A DNA stretch of 47,509 nucleotides, taken from assembly GCA_049509915.1 (NCBI GenBank), contig JBEKZL010000124.1:1-47509 (forward strand), written 5' to 3'. Of the stretch, positions 33,752 to 43,193 are shown one piece after another (the first letter of the stretch is position 1; every line of letters begins with the position of its first letter). Both the position numbers and the translations under genes were made by a program. The notes beneath the pieces are model-generated. The model had not been told where the DNA came from. It saw only the letters and a program-made list of their open reading frames with translations, and made no database searches. Source of the stretch: JBEKYD01 sp049509915. GTDB lineage: Bacteria > Acidobacteriota > Terriglobia > Bryobacterales > Bryobacteraceae.

Positions 33752-33979
33752 GGCTCCATTGCAGCACCGTTCAGGGAAATCATCTAGTCCTCCGGGTAAC
33801 AGGTAAGGCATAGGACTACTGTCGGGACTTCGCCGCCGTCGGGGATGGGCCTTCGGTTCCACTGCGGCTCGCTTTAGCTGAAAGGCCGACGGCTACCCGC
33901 TGTCCTTATGCGTACTGCAAAACCCCGACGACTAACGAGACTGTCAAGCAAACCGCGCGATCCGACGATCAGATTGAGC

Positions 33980-34876
33980 ATGAAGGCCAATATCCAGGAT
34001 ACGGATTCCCAAGGGCTGGGAGCCGCTCTCTGCCGCATTCCGGTCTTTCGCCCGGTTGCTCTGGAGTTGCTGCGCGTGCTCGATGACGACAGAACCAGCG
34101 TGCTCGAGGTAGCCGACCTGGTTGGCTCGGACCCCGCCTTGTGCACCGAATTGCTGATTACTTCGAATTCGGCAGCCTATGGGACCCGGCGACCCGTCAA
34201 TACAGTTCCCAAAGCCATCGCGGTTCTGGGAATCGAAAGAACAAAAGCGATCGCGCTGCGAGCTTCACTCGAGGCCATGCAGCGCACCATCGGCAAATGC
34301 CGCGCGGTGGAGAACACTTGGGCGCATAGCCGCGCCGCGGGAGTCATCGCCGAATGGCTGGCTCCGTTTTATCGTTTCCACCCGGATCGGGCCTATATCG
34401 CGGGGCTGCTACACGATATCGGCCGTTTGGGCCTGCTGGCAATCGATTTGGAGCGCTACGGTTCCCTGCTCGAACAGGCGTCCGGCAGCGAAGACGACCT
34501 GCTCGATGCCGAGCGCGCCATGTTCCGGCTGGACCATTGCGAAGCGGGGCTGTGGCTGACGCGCACCTGGGGATTGCCGCAAGAGCTGTGGGCGGTTTGC
34601 TCCCAGCACCATTCTGAGAGGGCCGCTCTGGAAGAAGACGTGCTCACCATCCCCCGGCTCGCTTGCGCTCTGGCGCACACCCTGGGTTACCGGGCTGCGC
34701 CTGGCGTTCATGGGCATGAGCTTGCCGAGATCCTGGCCGAGTTACCGGCCGGGCCGCTGCCGGCGCCCAGTTTCCCCGAGTCCGTGCTGTGGACTCGCCT
34801 GAAGCAGGAAATCGGTTTTGAACCCCACGACTTGAGTAGCGCTACCCTTAGCGGCACCAGCCTGGCGATAAACTGA
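33980..34876 (+). CDS. HDOD-domain protein
   Basis: A 298-residue signalling-type protein of the HDOD group. LCRIPVFRPVALELLRVLDD and ADLVGSDPALCTELLITSNS start the domain, VPKAIAVLGIERTKAIAL follows, and the HD-like motif GLLHDIGRLGLLAID is near 160. LWAVCSQHHSERAALEED is in the C-terminal part. HDOD proteins usually have lost phosphodiesterase activity and act in signalling; here the His-Asp of the HD pair is kept, so activity is open. ATG 33980 is used; ATG 33908 would add 24 basic residues. It is flanked by transporter genes. Confidence 0.85.
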   Translation: MKANIQDTDSQGLGAALCRIPVFRPVALELLRVLDDDRTSVLEVADLVGSDPALCTELLITSNSAAYGTRRPVNTVPKAIAVLGIERTKAIALRASLEAMQRTIGKCRAVENTWAHSRAAGVIAEWLAPFYRFHPDRAYIAGLLHDIGRLGLLAIDLERYGSLLEQASGSEDDLLDAERAMFRLDHCEAGLWLTRTWGLPQELWAVCSQHHSERAALEEDVLTIPRLACALAHTLGYRAAPGVHGHELAEILAELPAGPLPAPSFPESVLWTRLKQEIGFEPHDLSSATLSGTSLAIN

Positions 34877-34977
34877 GTTACCAGGGTTTATCGCCGTCGA
34901 TTGTCCGGCTGGGTGGTTCGCCCTAACCTCTATAGCTCCGATCCGTCCAACTTCCGATTCAGTTCCCGGAGGTTCTA

Positions 34978-37365
34978 ATGAGGCATTGGAGATTCGCCGT
35001 TCGCTCGATCGGCCGCCGGCCCGGCTTCGCGTTCACGGTCTTTGTTTTGTTGACTCTCGGAATCGGCATCGACACCGCCCTGTTTTCCGTGGTCGACACG
35101 GTGATTTTGCGAGCCCTGCCGTTTCCCCGGCCTTCCGAGCTGGTCACGGTGATGGAAGCCAGCGCGGCGAAAAACCAAAAAGAAAGCCTGGTGGCCCCGG
35201 TGCGCATCGAGGAATGGAACCGTCTGAGCCGCACCTTCCGGGCCATAAGCGGCAGCTACTCGGAAAACGTTACCGACACCAGCCAGCCCCAGCCGGAGCG
35301 TCTGTCCGGCCGCCGCGTGGCGCCGCGCTATTTCGACGTCTTCGGCATGCCCGCCTTGGTCGGCCGCACCTTTATCGCTGAAGAAGAAATCGCCGGCGGC
35401 CCGTCGTCGGCGGTGATCTCCTACGGACTGTGGTCGCGGCGCTACGGTCTCGATCCGGGGATCGCCGGCCGGCGGTTGATTATCGGCGGTAACTCGTACC
35501 GCATCGTGGGTGTCATGCCGAAGACGTTTGCCGGCGCGGCGATCGACGTCTGGATCCCGGCGCAGCTCGGGCCCTTTATGCTGCGGATGCGCGACGCCCG
35601 GTTCCTGTCCGGGGTGGGGCGGATGAAGCCGGGAGTTACCGTGCGGCAGGCGCAAGCCGATCTGGCCGGCATCGAACATGCGCTGGGCGAGCAATATCCC
35701 GCCACCGATAACGGGTGGTCGGCGACGGTGGCCGATCTTAAGGAGTATCGCGTGGGCGACGCCGGCAAAGCTCTCGCGCTCTTATTTGGGGCGGTTGGGT
35801 TGCTGTACCTGATCGCGATCAGCAACGTCGTGAACCTGGTGCTGGCGCAGCTCAACGAGCGCCGCCGCGAACTCGAGATCCGCGCTTCGTTGGGCGCGAC
35901 GCGCGCGCAAGTGGCTGGTTCCGTGATGCGGGAGATCGGCTTGATTGCGGCGGCGAGCGCGGCGGGCGGATACGCTCTAGCGCGCCTTTCGTTGAGCCTG
36001 CTGGTGAAGCTGCTGGCCAATACGCCCCGCATGAACGAGCTCACCATGGACTGGGGCGCGCTCGGGTTCGCCATCGGGGCGGCGGCGGCCGGAGCCTTGG
36101 CTTTCGGCCTGCTGCCGGTGTGGCGCGCCACCCGTGCCGCAAGCATGGGCACGCTGGTCCGCGAGGGCCGCGGCGTGGCTGGCCATCGGCAATGGGTGCA
36201 GCGCCTGCCAATCGCCGGACAGGTCGCATTGACCATGCTCCTGCTCACCGGCGCCGGAGTGTTTCTGCGCAGTTTTTACAACTTAAGCCACGTGGAGATG
36301 GGCTTCAATCCCGCCCATACGCTCGTTTTCCACGTGGGAGCCGCCTGGGACGAAGACCGCTCCCGCATCGGCCGCATGCAGGAGCAGTTGATCGGCGGCC
36401 TGCAGCGCGTACCCGGCATCGAGGCTGCCGGCATGACGAATTTCCTGCCGGCGTCCGGCGCGACGCTGCGGAATCAAATCACGCTGGAGGGCGCGGCTTC
36501 GGCGGAACAGACCGGGAACATGCCGGTGGGCTACAGGCTGGTGAGCCCAGGCTATTTGCAGGCGCTCCAGGTGCCGTTATTGGCCGGGAGCTGGTGCCCG
36601 GAACTGGCTGCCAACCGCCCAAGTCCGCCCAAGATGATGGTCAATCGCCGCTTTGTGGAGGTCTACGCGCATGGGCTCGATGTCGTCGGCCGCCACGTCG
36701 GATTCGTAGGATACGGCACCGAGGCGCAGATCGAAATCGTTGGGGTGACGGGCGATATGAAGGAAGATTCGCTCGCCGCGCCCGCTTATCCTTATGTTTA
36801 CAACTGTGCCGGAGGGGGCAACTGGCCCGATCCGGAGTACGTGGTCCGCACGGCGGGCGATCCTCACGCTGCCCTGGGCTCGATCCGCCAGGTGGTGCGG
36901 GGCGTCGCGCCGGGACGGGCGATTTTCGGCGTCCAGACCCTGCAGGAGGCGCTCGACGGCACGCTCGACCGGCCGCGCTCAAATGCCGGTCTGCTGCTGC
37001 TGTTCGCGCTGGCGGCACTGACCCTGGCGGCGGTGGGATTGTACGGGCTGGTGACCCAGGTCGTCAGTTCGCGCCGCCGCGAGTTGGGGGTGCGGATGGC
37101 GCTGGGCGCGGCGCCGGGGCAAATTGTAGGCTCGGTAGTGGCCGGTGCGGGACGATTGATTGCCGCCGGCATTGCTATCGGCGCGGGTCTCACTTTCGCC
37201 CTCAAGCCGCTCTACCGCGCCATCGTTTTCGGGGTGAGCCCGCTCGATGGTTTAAGCCTGGGCGGTGCAGCGGTTCTGCTGGCCGCGGTATCTACCCTGG
37301 CGGCGTTTGTTCCAGCCCGCCGCGCCGCGGCCATCGATCCGGTCGAATCGATGCGGGCGGAATAG
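34978..37365 (+). CDS. ADOP-family MacB-like ABC permease (795 aa)
   Basis: The third ADOP permease: WRFAVRSIGRRPGFAFTVFV then LLTLGIGIDTALFSVVDTVI, two periplasmic core/FtsX units, and an AAAIDPVESMRAE end. The first FtsX block reads LLYLIAISNVVNLVLAQLNE. GGAGG lies 6 bases before the ATG. The motif has GIGIDTALF where the other two copies have GANTAIF, showing divergence. It ends the transporter-rich stretch. Confidence 0.92.
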   Translation: MRHWRFAVRSIGRRPGFAFTVFVLLTLGIGIDTALFSVVDTVILRALPFPRPSELVTVMEASAAKNQKESLVAPVRIEEWNRLSRTFRAISGSYSENVTDTSQPQPERLSGRRVAPRYFDVFGMPALVGRTFIAEEEIAGGPSSAVISYGLWSRRYGLDPGIAGRRLIIGGNSYRIVGVMPKTFAGAAIDVWIPAQLGPFMLRMRDARFLSGVGRMKPGVTVRQAQADLAGIEHALGEQYPATDNGWSATVADLKEYRVGDAGKALALLFGAVGLLYLIAISNVVNLVLAQLNERRRELEIRASLGATRAQVAGSVMREIGLIAAASAAGGYALARLSLSLLVKLLANTPRMNELTMDWGALGFAIGAAAAGALAFGLLPVWRATRAASMGTLVREGRGVAGHRQWVQRLPIAGQVALTMLLLTGAGVFLRSFYNLSHVEMGFNPAHTLVFHVGAAWDEDRSRIGRMQEQLIGGLQRVPGIEAAGMTNFLPASGATLRNQITLEGAASAEQTGNMPVGYRLVSPGYLQALQVPLLAGSWCPELAANRPSPPKMMVNRRFVEVYAHGLDVVGRHVGFVGYGTEAQIEIVGVTGDMKEDSLAAPAYPYVYNCAGGGNWPDPEYVVRTAGDPHAALGSIRQVVRGVAPGRAIFGVQTLQEALDGTLDRPRSNAGLLLLFALAALTLAAVGLYGLVTQVVSSRRRELGVRMALGAAPGQIVGSVVAGAGRLIAAGIAIGAGLTFALKPLYRAIVFGVSPLDGLSLGGAAVLLAAVSTLAAFVPARRAAAIDPVESMRAE

Positions 37366-37427
37366 GAAAGACGCCTGAGTACTCCTTACAGTACGTATAG
37401 TACTTCATATCTTTGGTTAGCTGCGTC

Positions 37428-37736
37428 ATGCTGAATTTAGATATGGAAAAATGTGAAGTTTGCCGGCTGCTCAAGGCCCATTATCACCGGTGCAAGGAGA
37501 ACGCCCTGGAAGCTAAGCGCCAACTCGGCCGGGCCACGACTTCCGAACAGGCCGAATGCGCGGCCGCCTGGTTGCGGCGGGCGGAAGATCACTGGCTGGC
37601 GGCAATTAACGAGTTACTGACGTCTCCACGCCGTTGTGCCTGCGAGCGGCCGGAACTGGCCGACGTCTTTGCGGACTATCGAACCGTGGAGCGCGCCGGC
37701 TCGGAACCGCAACCGATCTCTAGCTATGTCCAGTAA
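37428..37736 (+). CDS. Small hypothetical protein with CxxC motif
   Basis: About 102 residues with MEKCEVCRLLKAHYHRCKEN near the start and a helical middle (ALEAKRQLGRATTSEQAECA, WLRRAEDHWLAAINELL). Five or six cysteines, including CEVC and CAC, hint at metal binding. The start is ATG 37428 or ATG 37443, neither with a strong ribosome-binding site. No named family is recognised. A short palindrome-rich A/T patch (GTACGTATAGTAC at 37391-37403) precedes it and may include the promoter. Confidence 0.55.
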   Translation: MLNLDMEKCEVCRLLKAHYHRCKENALEAKRQLGRATTSEQAECAAAWLRRAEDHWLAAINELLTSPRRCACERPELADVFADYRTVERAGSEPQPISSYVQ

Positions 37737-37754
37737 TCCGATATGGCGCGCGCA

Positions 37755-38048
37755 CTCGTGCGTGCCGCGTCGGCCGTTTTGCCGACGCTCGGTGTACCAT
37801 ACGCAAGCGGGTATCGAGAAGAGTCTCCGAGCTCCTGAAGTGGCGGAGTTTGGGCTCAGCCAGGTTTCGGCGGTGAGGGACAGACCATCGTTTTTCGTGG
37901 TCTGTCGGGTCCTCGCCGGGCCGCAACAGCCTGACAGACGACAAGAAACGATCGTCTGTCCCAACTCTGGGTCAAGTCCTTTTCCCTTGGCCACCCAAAA
38001 TGCCGGGTCAACCGCAGGAGCTCCGAGTCCCGACACGGCACGCACGAG
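37755..38048. repeat. Inverted-repeat element of about 290 bp (MITE-like)
   Basis: CTCGTGCGTGCCG at 37755-37767 recurs inverted as CGGCACGCACGAG at 38036-38048. Inside are CTCCGAGCTCCTG-type inverted sequences near both ends, and two small hairpins whose arms are GACAGACCA/TGGTCTGTC and GACAGACGA/TCGTCTGTC. No coding frame is convincing. It fills the gap between the small hypothetical gene and the monooxygenase gene. Confidence 0.55.
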
Positions 38049-38081
38049 AACGAGCGCCGCGTCGGGCTCCAGGATTTGGCA

Positions 38082-39404
38082 ATGACTTGCGTTATTGGCG
38101 CGGGAGCGGCGGGCATCGCCACTGCCTACGCGCTCAACCGGGCGGGCATCGCCTTCGATTGGTTTGAAGCCGGCTCCGCGCCCGGCGGGCTGTGGCGCTA
38201 CGACAACGACACCGGCAAATCGGCGGTTTACGCGTCGCTCAAAACCAATACTTCGGCGCCCAACATGCGCCTGTTTGGCTACCAGGTGCCGGAGTTGGGC
38301 GAGGACTACCTGTGCCCCGGTGACGTGGTCCGCTACCTGGATTCCTTCGTCGATTTCGCCGGGCTAGGGCCGCGTCTGCGGCGATCGACCGCGATCGAGC
38401 ATGTGGAGCCGCTAACCTCGGGCGGGTTTTGCGTCACTGCACAGCCGCGCCATGGCGCCCGGTTCGCGGCGATCTACCACCATGTGGTGGTGGCGAATGG
38501 ACGCAACTGGGACCCCGTGATTCCGCGGGCTCCGGGCGAGTTTCTCGGGCAGACGCTGCATGCGCTCCACTACAAGACACCTGCCATGCTGGCGGGCAAA
38601 CGGGTGGTAGTCGCGGGATTTGGAAACACCGGAGCGGACATCGCCGTGGACGCCGCCGGCGTGGCTCGCGGCGTGATTCTATCGACCCGCGCCGGTGGGC
38701 ACCTTTCCAGCCGCTATCGCGGCGGCGTGCCCGCCGATCGGGAAACCGGCGGCGCGGGTTTGGGCAAAATTGTGCGGGACCGCGCCCGTCTGCTGCCCCG
38801 GCCGGTCCGCAACTGGCTGGCCGCCAGGCGCCTGTCGAAACGGGGCCTGTCCCCCAAAGTGGTGGCCGCTCTGGAAGCCGGAGCGAAGTTCCGGGCCAAG
38901 CCACCCATCATCAACGACCGCATCGCGGGATTGATCGATGCCGACCTGGTCCAGGTGCGTCCCGGAATCCGCGCTTTCGAAGGTGGCGCGGTTCGCTTTG
39001 AGGACGGTTCCGCGGCGGAAGCCGATCTGGTGATCTGGGCCACCGGCTACCGCACCTCGTTTCCTTTCTTTTCAGAGGCCATGGCCGAATCGAACGGCCA
39101 GTTTCGCGACCGCTATCTCCGTGTGGCGGCGCCGCACCAGCCGGGCTTGTATTTCGTGGGCCACGCGGCTGTGATCGGACCGGTTTTCCCGGTGCTCGAA
39201 GCGCAGGCCCGCGCCGTGGCAGGTTGGATTGGCGGAAGCTGCCGTCTGCCGGATGGCGACGCGCTGGCGAGAGAAGCCAGGCGCCAGTCGGAAAGCGCCC
39301 GTAAGACTTGGCCGGAAATCTCGCGCGCCGAGGACACGGTGGAAACATACCCGTACCTGCACCAGCTCAACCGCGAATTGCGGCGCCTCAGAGCTTCGCC
39401 CTGA
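38082..39404 (+). CDS. Flavin-containing monooxygenase-like oxidoreductase
   Basis: The 440-residue FAD/NADPH enzyme starts with the FAD-binding Rossmann motif VIGAGAAGIATAYAL. EAGSAPGGLWRYDND is typical of FMOs, followed by the FMO fingerprint FLGQTLHALHY (FxGxxxHxxxY) and the second nucleotide motif VVVAGFGNTGADIAV. VIWATGYRTSFPFF near 320 matches the ATGY motif. It probably adds oxygen to N, S or carbonyl centres of a small molecule; the substrate is unknown. ATG 38082 begins two codons before the Rossmann strand. It is monocistronic. Confidence 0.9.
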   Translation: MTCVIGAGAAGIATAYALNRAGIAFDWFEAGSAPGGLWRYDNDTGKSAVYASLKTNTSAPNMRLFGYQVPELGEDYLCPGDVVRYLDSFVDFAGLGPRLRRSTAIEHVEPLTSGGFCVTAQPRHGARFAAIYHHVVVANGRNWDPVIPRAPGEFLGQTLHALHYKTPAMLAGKRVVVAGFGNTGADIAVDAAGVARGVILSTRAGGHLSSRYRGGVPADRETGGAGLGKIVRDRARLLPRPVRNWLAARRLSKRGLSPKVVAALEAGAKFRAKPPIINDRIAGLIDADLVQVRPGIRAFEGGAVRFEDGSAAEADLVIWATGYRTSFPFFSEAMAESNGQFRDRYLRVAAPHQPGLYFVGHAAVIGPVFPVLEAQARAVAGWIGGSCRLPDGDALAREARRQSESARKTWPEISRAEDTVETYPYLHQLNRELRRLRASP

Positions 39405-39405
39405 A

Positions 39406-39422
39406 TATCCCTTCGGGATATG
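39406..39422. terminator. Short hairpin after the monooxygenase gene
   Basis: ATATCCC-TTC-GGGATAT is a perfect 7-bp stem starting 2 bases after the stop codon. No T-run follows, so it is at best a weak intrinsic terminator. Confidence 0.4.
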
Positions 39423-39783
39423 GGAGTCGAGGCAGACAGAAGGGTGCGCGCCATGAGTGGAGGCCAGCGCGATTCATTTCATTAGTAAAACGCCTGGAAA
39501 CCCAGCGTACGTGAACGCAAGGCAGCGTAGCCGCCGAGCTAAGGCGGGGCCGTCTCCGCGTTCGCGGGAGTACGGCAGGCCATGCGAGAGAAGCGCCGGG
39601 ATGAGTCCCGGCGTGGCAGACTGAGAGTCCGCTCCACGAAGAAGCCATTGCAGCCACTTCTATGTCGCGCACCCAGGACAGAAGGTCGAAGGCGGAAGGG
39701 ACGGCGGGCTAGGAGCTACGGCCGGAGTCCTTCTGTCTTCTCCCCTTCTCCCCTTCTGCCTTCCTCAACTTCCATGCCTCGAT
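39423..39783. other. Intergenic stretch without a recognised gene
   Basis: No convincing coding frame is seen. It contains a 7-bp hairpin (CGCCGGG at 39594-39600 with CCCGGCG at 39607-39613) and pyrimidine-rich sequence near 39727-39775, just past the end of the minus-strand gene. It may be a decayed repeat element. Confidence 0.4.
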
Positions 39784-40572
39784 CTAGAGATGGTCCCGGC
39801 GATCCGGTTCGACGGTGCCCAGGCCGGCGTATTCTTCTTTCACTTTCACCACCTTGTCGCCCACGAAGGTGACGAAGCTGATTTTGCCCGGCGCGGTGCC
39901 GTACACCCAGTCTTCGAACTCGGTGCCGTCCTTGGTTTCTCGCGACTTGTGCTCGGGCCGCCCCATCGCCATCAGCACCTGCTCGCGCGTCATGCCCTCG
40001 CGGGCGCGCCGTTCCTTGATGGCCTTCTGGACCACCGGCGGCAGGTTCTCGGCGTAGATCTCGGTGGCGCTATGGGGATCGAAATCGAGAATCGGCGCCA
40101 GCATCTTCTTGACTTCCGCCGCCTTGACCGGCTCAAGAGGCTTATGGAACAGGATGACGATGGTGGTACCGGCGGGAGCGTTCGAATCGCCCTGGTCGAG
40201 CGGCACGGTATTGCCCATGGCGCCAACCACCTGCGCGCCGCTGTACCAGTGCTTGCCGCCGTTGAAGCCGCCATTCAGTTGCAGCACCAGACGGTCGCTC
40301 TCGATCTCCACCTTGGTGATCTGAATCATGTCGCCCAGGCGCGCGGCCGGTCCATTCTGGTGGGCTACATCGGCCCACGCCTGCTTGTCCCAGGTGCCTT
40401 TGGCGTCGAACTCCAGCGGTTTCCTGGCGCGCGGCACCAGCACCTTGGCCTTGGCGTACTCGGCCATCAACCCGCGCGTCAGCTCCACGCGGTCCTGGAA
40501 GGTGAGCTTGTCCGCCGCGGGGCAAAAGCCGGGCGACACGCTCAGGATCGCAATGGCGGCGACGACTCGCAT
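39784..40572 (-). CDS. Exported protein with BamE/SmpA-like C-terminal domain
   Basis: The 262-residue protein has a signal peptide (MRVVAAIAILSVSPGFCPA). A novel middle domain (LTRGLMAEYAKAKVLVPRAR, LQLNGGFNGGKHWYSGAQVV) is followed by a BamE/OmlA-like block near the C-terminus (GMTREQVLMAMGRPEHKSRE, then FEDWVYGTAPGKISFVTFVG). That block is used in outer-membrane assembly proteins and in various lipoproteins. Its start overlaps the end of the CPBP gene by 31 bases in another frame, so the two genes are probably co-transcribed. Confidence 0.7.
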   Translation of the reverse strand: MRVVAAIAILSVSPGFCPAADKLTFQDRVELTRGLMAEYAKAKVLVPRARKPLEFDAKGTWDKQAWADVAHQNGPAARLGDMIQITKVEIESDRLVLQLNGGFNGGKHWYSGAQVVGAMGNTVPLDQGDSNAPAGTTIVILFHKPLEPVKAAEVKKMLAPILDFDPHSATEIYAENLPPVVQKAIKERRAREGMTREQVLMAMGRPEHKSRETKDGTEFEDWVYGTAPGKISFVTFVGDKVVKVKEEYAGLGTVEPDRRDHL

Positions 40573-41423
40573 ACGGCAAGCTCCGCTGGCGGATCGAGTA
40601 TCGGCGAGAACTGCCGGCGAACCGGCGCCCGAAAAAGATACACGAACAGCGCCACTAATACTCCGCCGGTGAGCAGGCTGGCTTCCGGCCCGTATTGGCC
40701 CCCGCTCCACAGCGGCCCGGCGGACCACGATAACTCGTAACCCGTCACATTCATTGTAAGCCCGCTGACGTTCACTCCCAACAGCGGCAGCGAGAGGTTC
40801 CACCCGAAATGCAGGCCGAAGGGGAGCCACAGATCGTGGCTGCGCAAATAAGCATAGCCGAACAGAATTCCGAAGCCTGCCGTATTCACCACGCTGATCC
40901 AGCTGGAGTGGGGATTGCGCGCGTGCATCAGGCCAAAAATCACCCCCGCCGGCAGCACCGTGGCCCAGCCGCCGGCCCGTGCCACCACGGCCTGAAATCC
41001 GTAGCCGCGAAAGAACAATTCCTCGCCTGCCGCGCCGCACGCCAATAGACCGGCCAGCACCAGCGTACTGGTAGCGGACCAGGATTCCCCGGCGACGTGC
41101 ACCAAGCGGGCCGCACCGAAGGCCAGCGCCGGGATAGTGACCAGCAAGGCGGCCGCGATACCGCCGGCTAAGCCCATCGCCAGGTTGTCGGCCGAGGCTC
41201 GCGACCAGCGCACGCCGGCATCGGCCAGGGACCGATTTTCGAACATGCGCAACGCCAGCCAGTTGGCGAAGATGGCTCCAACCAACTCCGTGGTGGTAAT
41301 CCCGACCAGAAATCCACCCAGCCATGCCAGCAACGGCCCGAACAGGTTGATGCTCAGAATATAGAGCACCAGGTAAACGGCGACATGAACGGCGATCCGA
41401 ACCGGATCGTTGCGGCCGGCCAT
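40542..41423 (-). CDS. CPBP-family intramembrane metalloprotease
   Basis: A 293-residue multi-pass protein of the CPBP (CAAX/Abi) family. The catalytic motifs are present: GAAGEELFFRGYGFQ (EExxxR), FGLMHARNP (FxxxH) and LPFGLHFGWNL (HxxxN). At least six hydrophobic helices are visible. In bacteria such proteases are linked to bacteriocin self-immunity or to processing of membrane proteins; the substrate here is unknown. The start is ATG 41423, or GTG 41429 two codons upstream. Confidence 0.9.
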   Translation of the reverse strand: MAGRNDPVRIAVHVAVYLVLYILSINLFGPLLAWLGGFLVGITTTELVGAIFANWLALRMFENRSLADAGVRWSRASADNLAMGLAGGIAAALLVTIPALAFGAARLVHVAGESWSATSTLVLAGLLACGAAGEELFFRGYGFQAVVARAGGWATVLPAGVIFGLMHARNPHSSWISVVNTAGFGILFGYAYLRSHDLWLPFGLHFGWNLSLPLLGVNVSGLTMNVTGYELSWSAGPLWSGGQYGPEASLLTGGVLVALFVYLFRAPVRRQFSPILDPPAELAVCESSPPLRS

Positions 41424-41539
41424 GCTCACCAGTATGCCAGCTACCGGCCGGCATGGAGTCATGGCAGCTTGAAGAGGGTAAAGCGGCAGGCTCGCGCCGC
41501 CGGCAACCTGCGACGATAGCCCTGTTATGATGAAGCTGG

Positions 41540-41782
41540 ATGCCACAAGAAGCCAGCCCGGATGATTCGCTCCTCCGGCGATGGGTGCAGACGTGGCGGC
41601 GCGCCGGCGAGGAACTGGAGCGCCTTCGGCGAGCCGAGATCGAATCCGTCGATACGCGCGAGGCTGTCCGGCAGATCTTCGGCGGGGACGCCATCGATGC
41701 CGGGGACCTATCGCCGACCTCGGGTCTGGTCCAACAGCAGGCCTGGTTCGCGCGAATTTATCACTCCCGTCGCGAGGCATGA
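41540..41782 (+). CDS. Small protein of a duplicated two-gene module, copy 1
   Basis: An 80-residue helical, charged protein (SLLRRWVQTWRRAGEELERL, RAEIESVDTREAVRQIFGG) with a closely similar copy at 43194-43436. It ends ATGA-overlapped with the nucleotidyltransferase gene, as antitoxin-toxin pairs often do. No named family is recognised. By position it could be the antitoxin or partner of the AbiEii-like protein. Confidence 0.65.
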   Translation: MPQEASPDDSLLRRWVQTWRRAGEELERLRRAEIESVDTREAVRQIFGGDAIDAGDLSPTSGLVQQQAWFARIYHSRREA

Positions 41783-42342
41783 GCGCGCTGTTCGACGCGG
41801 CGCGCGACCTTCAAACGTTCCTTGAGGCGTGTGGCTGGAGATTCTGTTTCATCGGGGGAATCGCGGTGTTGCGGTGGGGCGAGCCGCGATTCACGCGGGA
41901 TGTCGACGTCACGCTGCTGTGTCCGTTTGGACGCGAGGACGAGGTTTCCGCGCCGCTGGTGAGCTCGGGTTACCGTGGGCGGATTTCGGACGCTCGGGAG
42001 TTTGCCCGCCGAAATCGAGTCCTGCTCCTCCAATCGCCGGATGGTGTTCCGATCGACATTGCTTTAGCGTCCCTTCCGTACGAAGAAAGCGTGGTCGAAC
42101 GGTCCAGCCTATTCGAGTTCGAGGGGAAGTCTGCCTTGCGAACCTGCTCGGCGGAGGATCTGGTAGTCTTCAAGCTTTTCGCGTCCCGTCCCCGCGACGT
42201 GCTCGACGCAGAGACGGTAGTAATCCGCCAGCGCGATGCCTTGGACTGGCAGTAAATCGCGACGAATCTGGAACCGTTGGCCGAGGCCAAGGGGCAACCG
42301 GAGATCATGGCGACCTTGGAGAGGCTGAGGAGGGCGCGGTGA
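41779..42342 (+). pseudogene. AbiEii-like nucleotidyltransferase, copy 1, premature stop
   Basis: The product starts MSALFDAARDLQTFLEACGW, with FIGGIAVLRWGEPRFTRDVD carrying a GG...DxD nucleotidyltransferase-type motif. A TAA at 42253-42255 ends it at 158 residues, where copy 2 has TAT (Tyr). The rest of the gene (NLEPLAEAKGQPEIMATLER, ending at 42342) is still in frame after the stop. A single base change thus removes about 29 C-terminal residues. The catalytic motif is upstream, so partial activity cannot be ruled out. Confidence 0.75.
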
Positions 42343-42431
42343 TCGGGCTCGCGGCACGCCAGCCTTTGGTGGGGATTTCCGGCTAGCAGTCGCACATTGC
42401 CCGCTGACGCGCGCTTGCTACCGGCGATAAT

Positions 42432-43130
42432 GTGAGAGTGAGAGTCCTGGCCATCGACATCGGCGGCAACCATGTGAAACTGCTCGCAACCGGGAAGAGA
42501 GCGCCGGTCAAGCTCCCTTCCGGACCCACGCTGACGCCCGCCAAAATGGTGAAGGAGGTTGTTCAGGCCACGGCCGGCTGGAACTACGAAGCCGTCTCGA
42601 TCGGCTACCCGGGCCCGGTTGTGCATGACCGGCCCCTTGCCGAGCCGCACAATCTCGGTTGCGGTTGGGTCGGTTATCCCTTCCATAAGGCGTTCGACCG
42701 CCCGCTGCGGATGGTCAACGACGCAAGCATGCAGGCTCTCGGCAGCTACGACGGGGGCCGGATGCTGTTTTTCGGTCTGGGTACCGGCCTCGGCTCCGCC
42801 CTGATTGTGGATGGCATCCTGCAGCCCATGGAACTGGCACACTTGCCCTACAAGAAGGGCCGAACCTACGAAGACTACGTCGGCATTCGCGGGCTGGAAC
42901 GCGCCGGGAAGAAGAAGTGGACTCGCTATGTGACCGACGTCGTCGAGCGTCTGAGGACGGCGCTCGAGCCCGATTACGTGGTGCTTGGCGGCGGCAACGC
43001 GCGGCTGCTCTCGAAAATTCCCGCTGGCGCCAGATTGGGCGAGAACAGCAACGCCTTCCGCGGGGGATTCCGGCTGTGGGAGGAGGCGAAGGCCGGCGGC
43101 GGGAATAAGAGTGCCCGCGCCGCGGGGTAG
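42432..43130 (+). CDS. ROK-family protein (polyphosphate glucokinase-like)
   Basis: The 232-residue product has VLAIDIGGNHVKLLATGKR at the start (phosphate-1 motif of the ASKHA fold), VSIGYPGPVV, VNDASMQALGSY (Asp near 98) and FFGLGTGLGSALIVDG (phosphate-2). It resembles short ROK kinases of the polyphosphate/ATP glucokinase type. GTG 42432 lies at the end of an A/T-rich stretch; no clear ribosome-binding site is seen. It sits between the two copies of the nucleotidyltransferase module. Confidence 0.85.
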   Translation: MRVRVLAIDIGGNHVKLLATGKRAPVKLPSGPTLTPAKMVKEVVQATAGWNYEAVSIGYPGPVVHDRPLAEPHNLGCGWVGYPFHKAFDRPLRMVNDASMQALGSYDGGRMLFFGLGTGLGSALIVDGILQPMELAHLPYKKGRTYEDYVGIRGLERAGKKKWTRYVTDVVERLRTALEPDYVVLGGGNARLLSKIPAGARLGENSNAFRGGFRLWEEAKAGGGNKSARAAG

Positions 43131-43193
43131 GCGGACGCTGGCGGAGTCATTTGACCCTGGGCAACCCCGGACCGCCTTGTTATGATGAAGCGG

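Noticed and set aside
39784..41694. One 636-residue minus-strand protein
   Set aside because: The N-terminal part is an out-of-frame reading of the CPBP protease gene; the real gene begins at the signal peptide at 40572.
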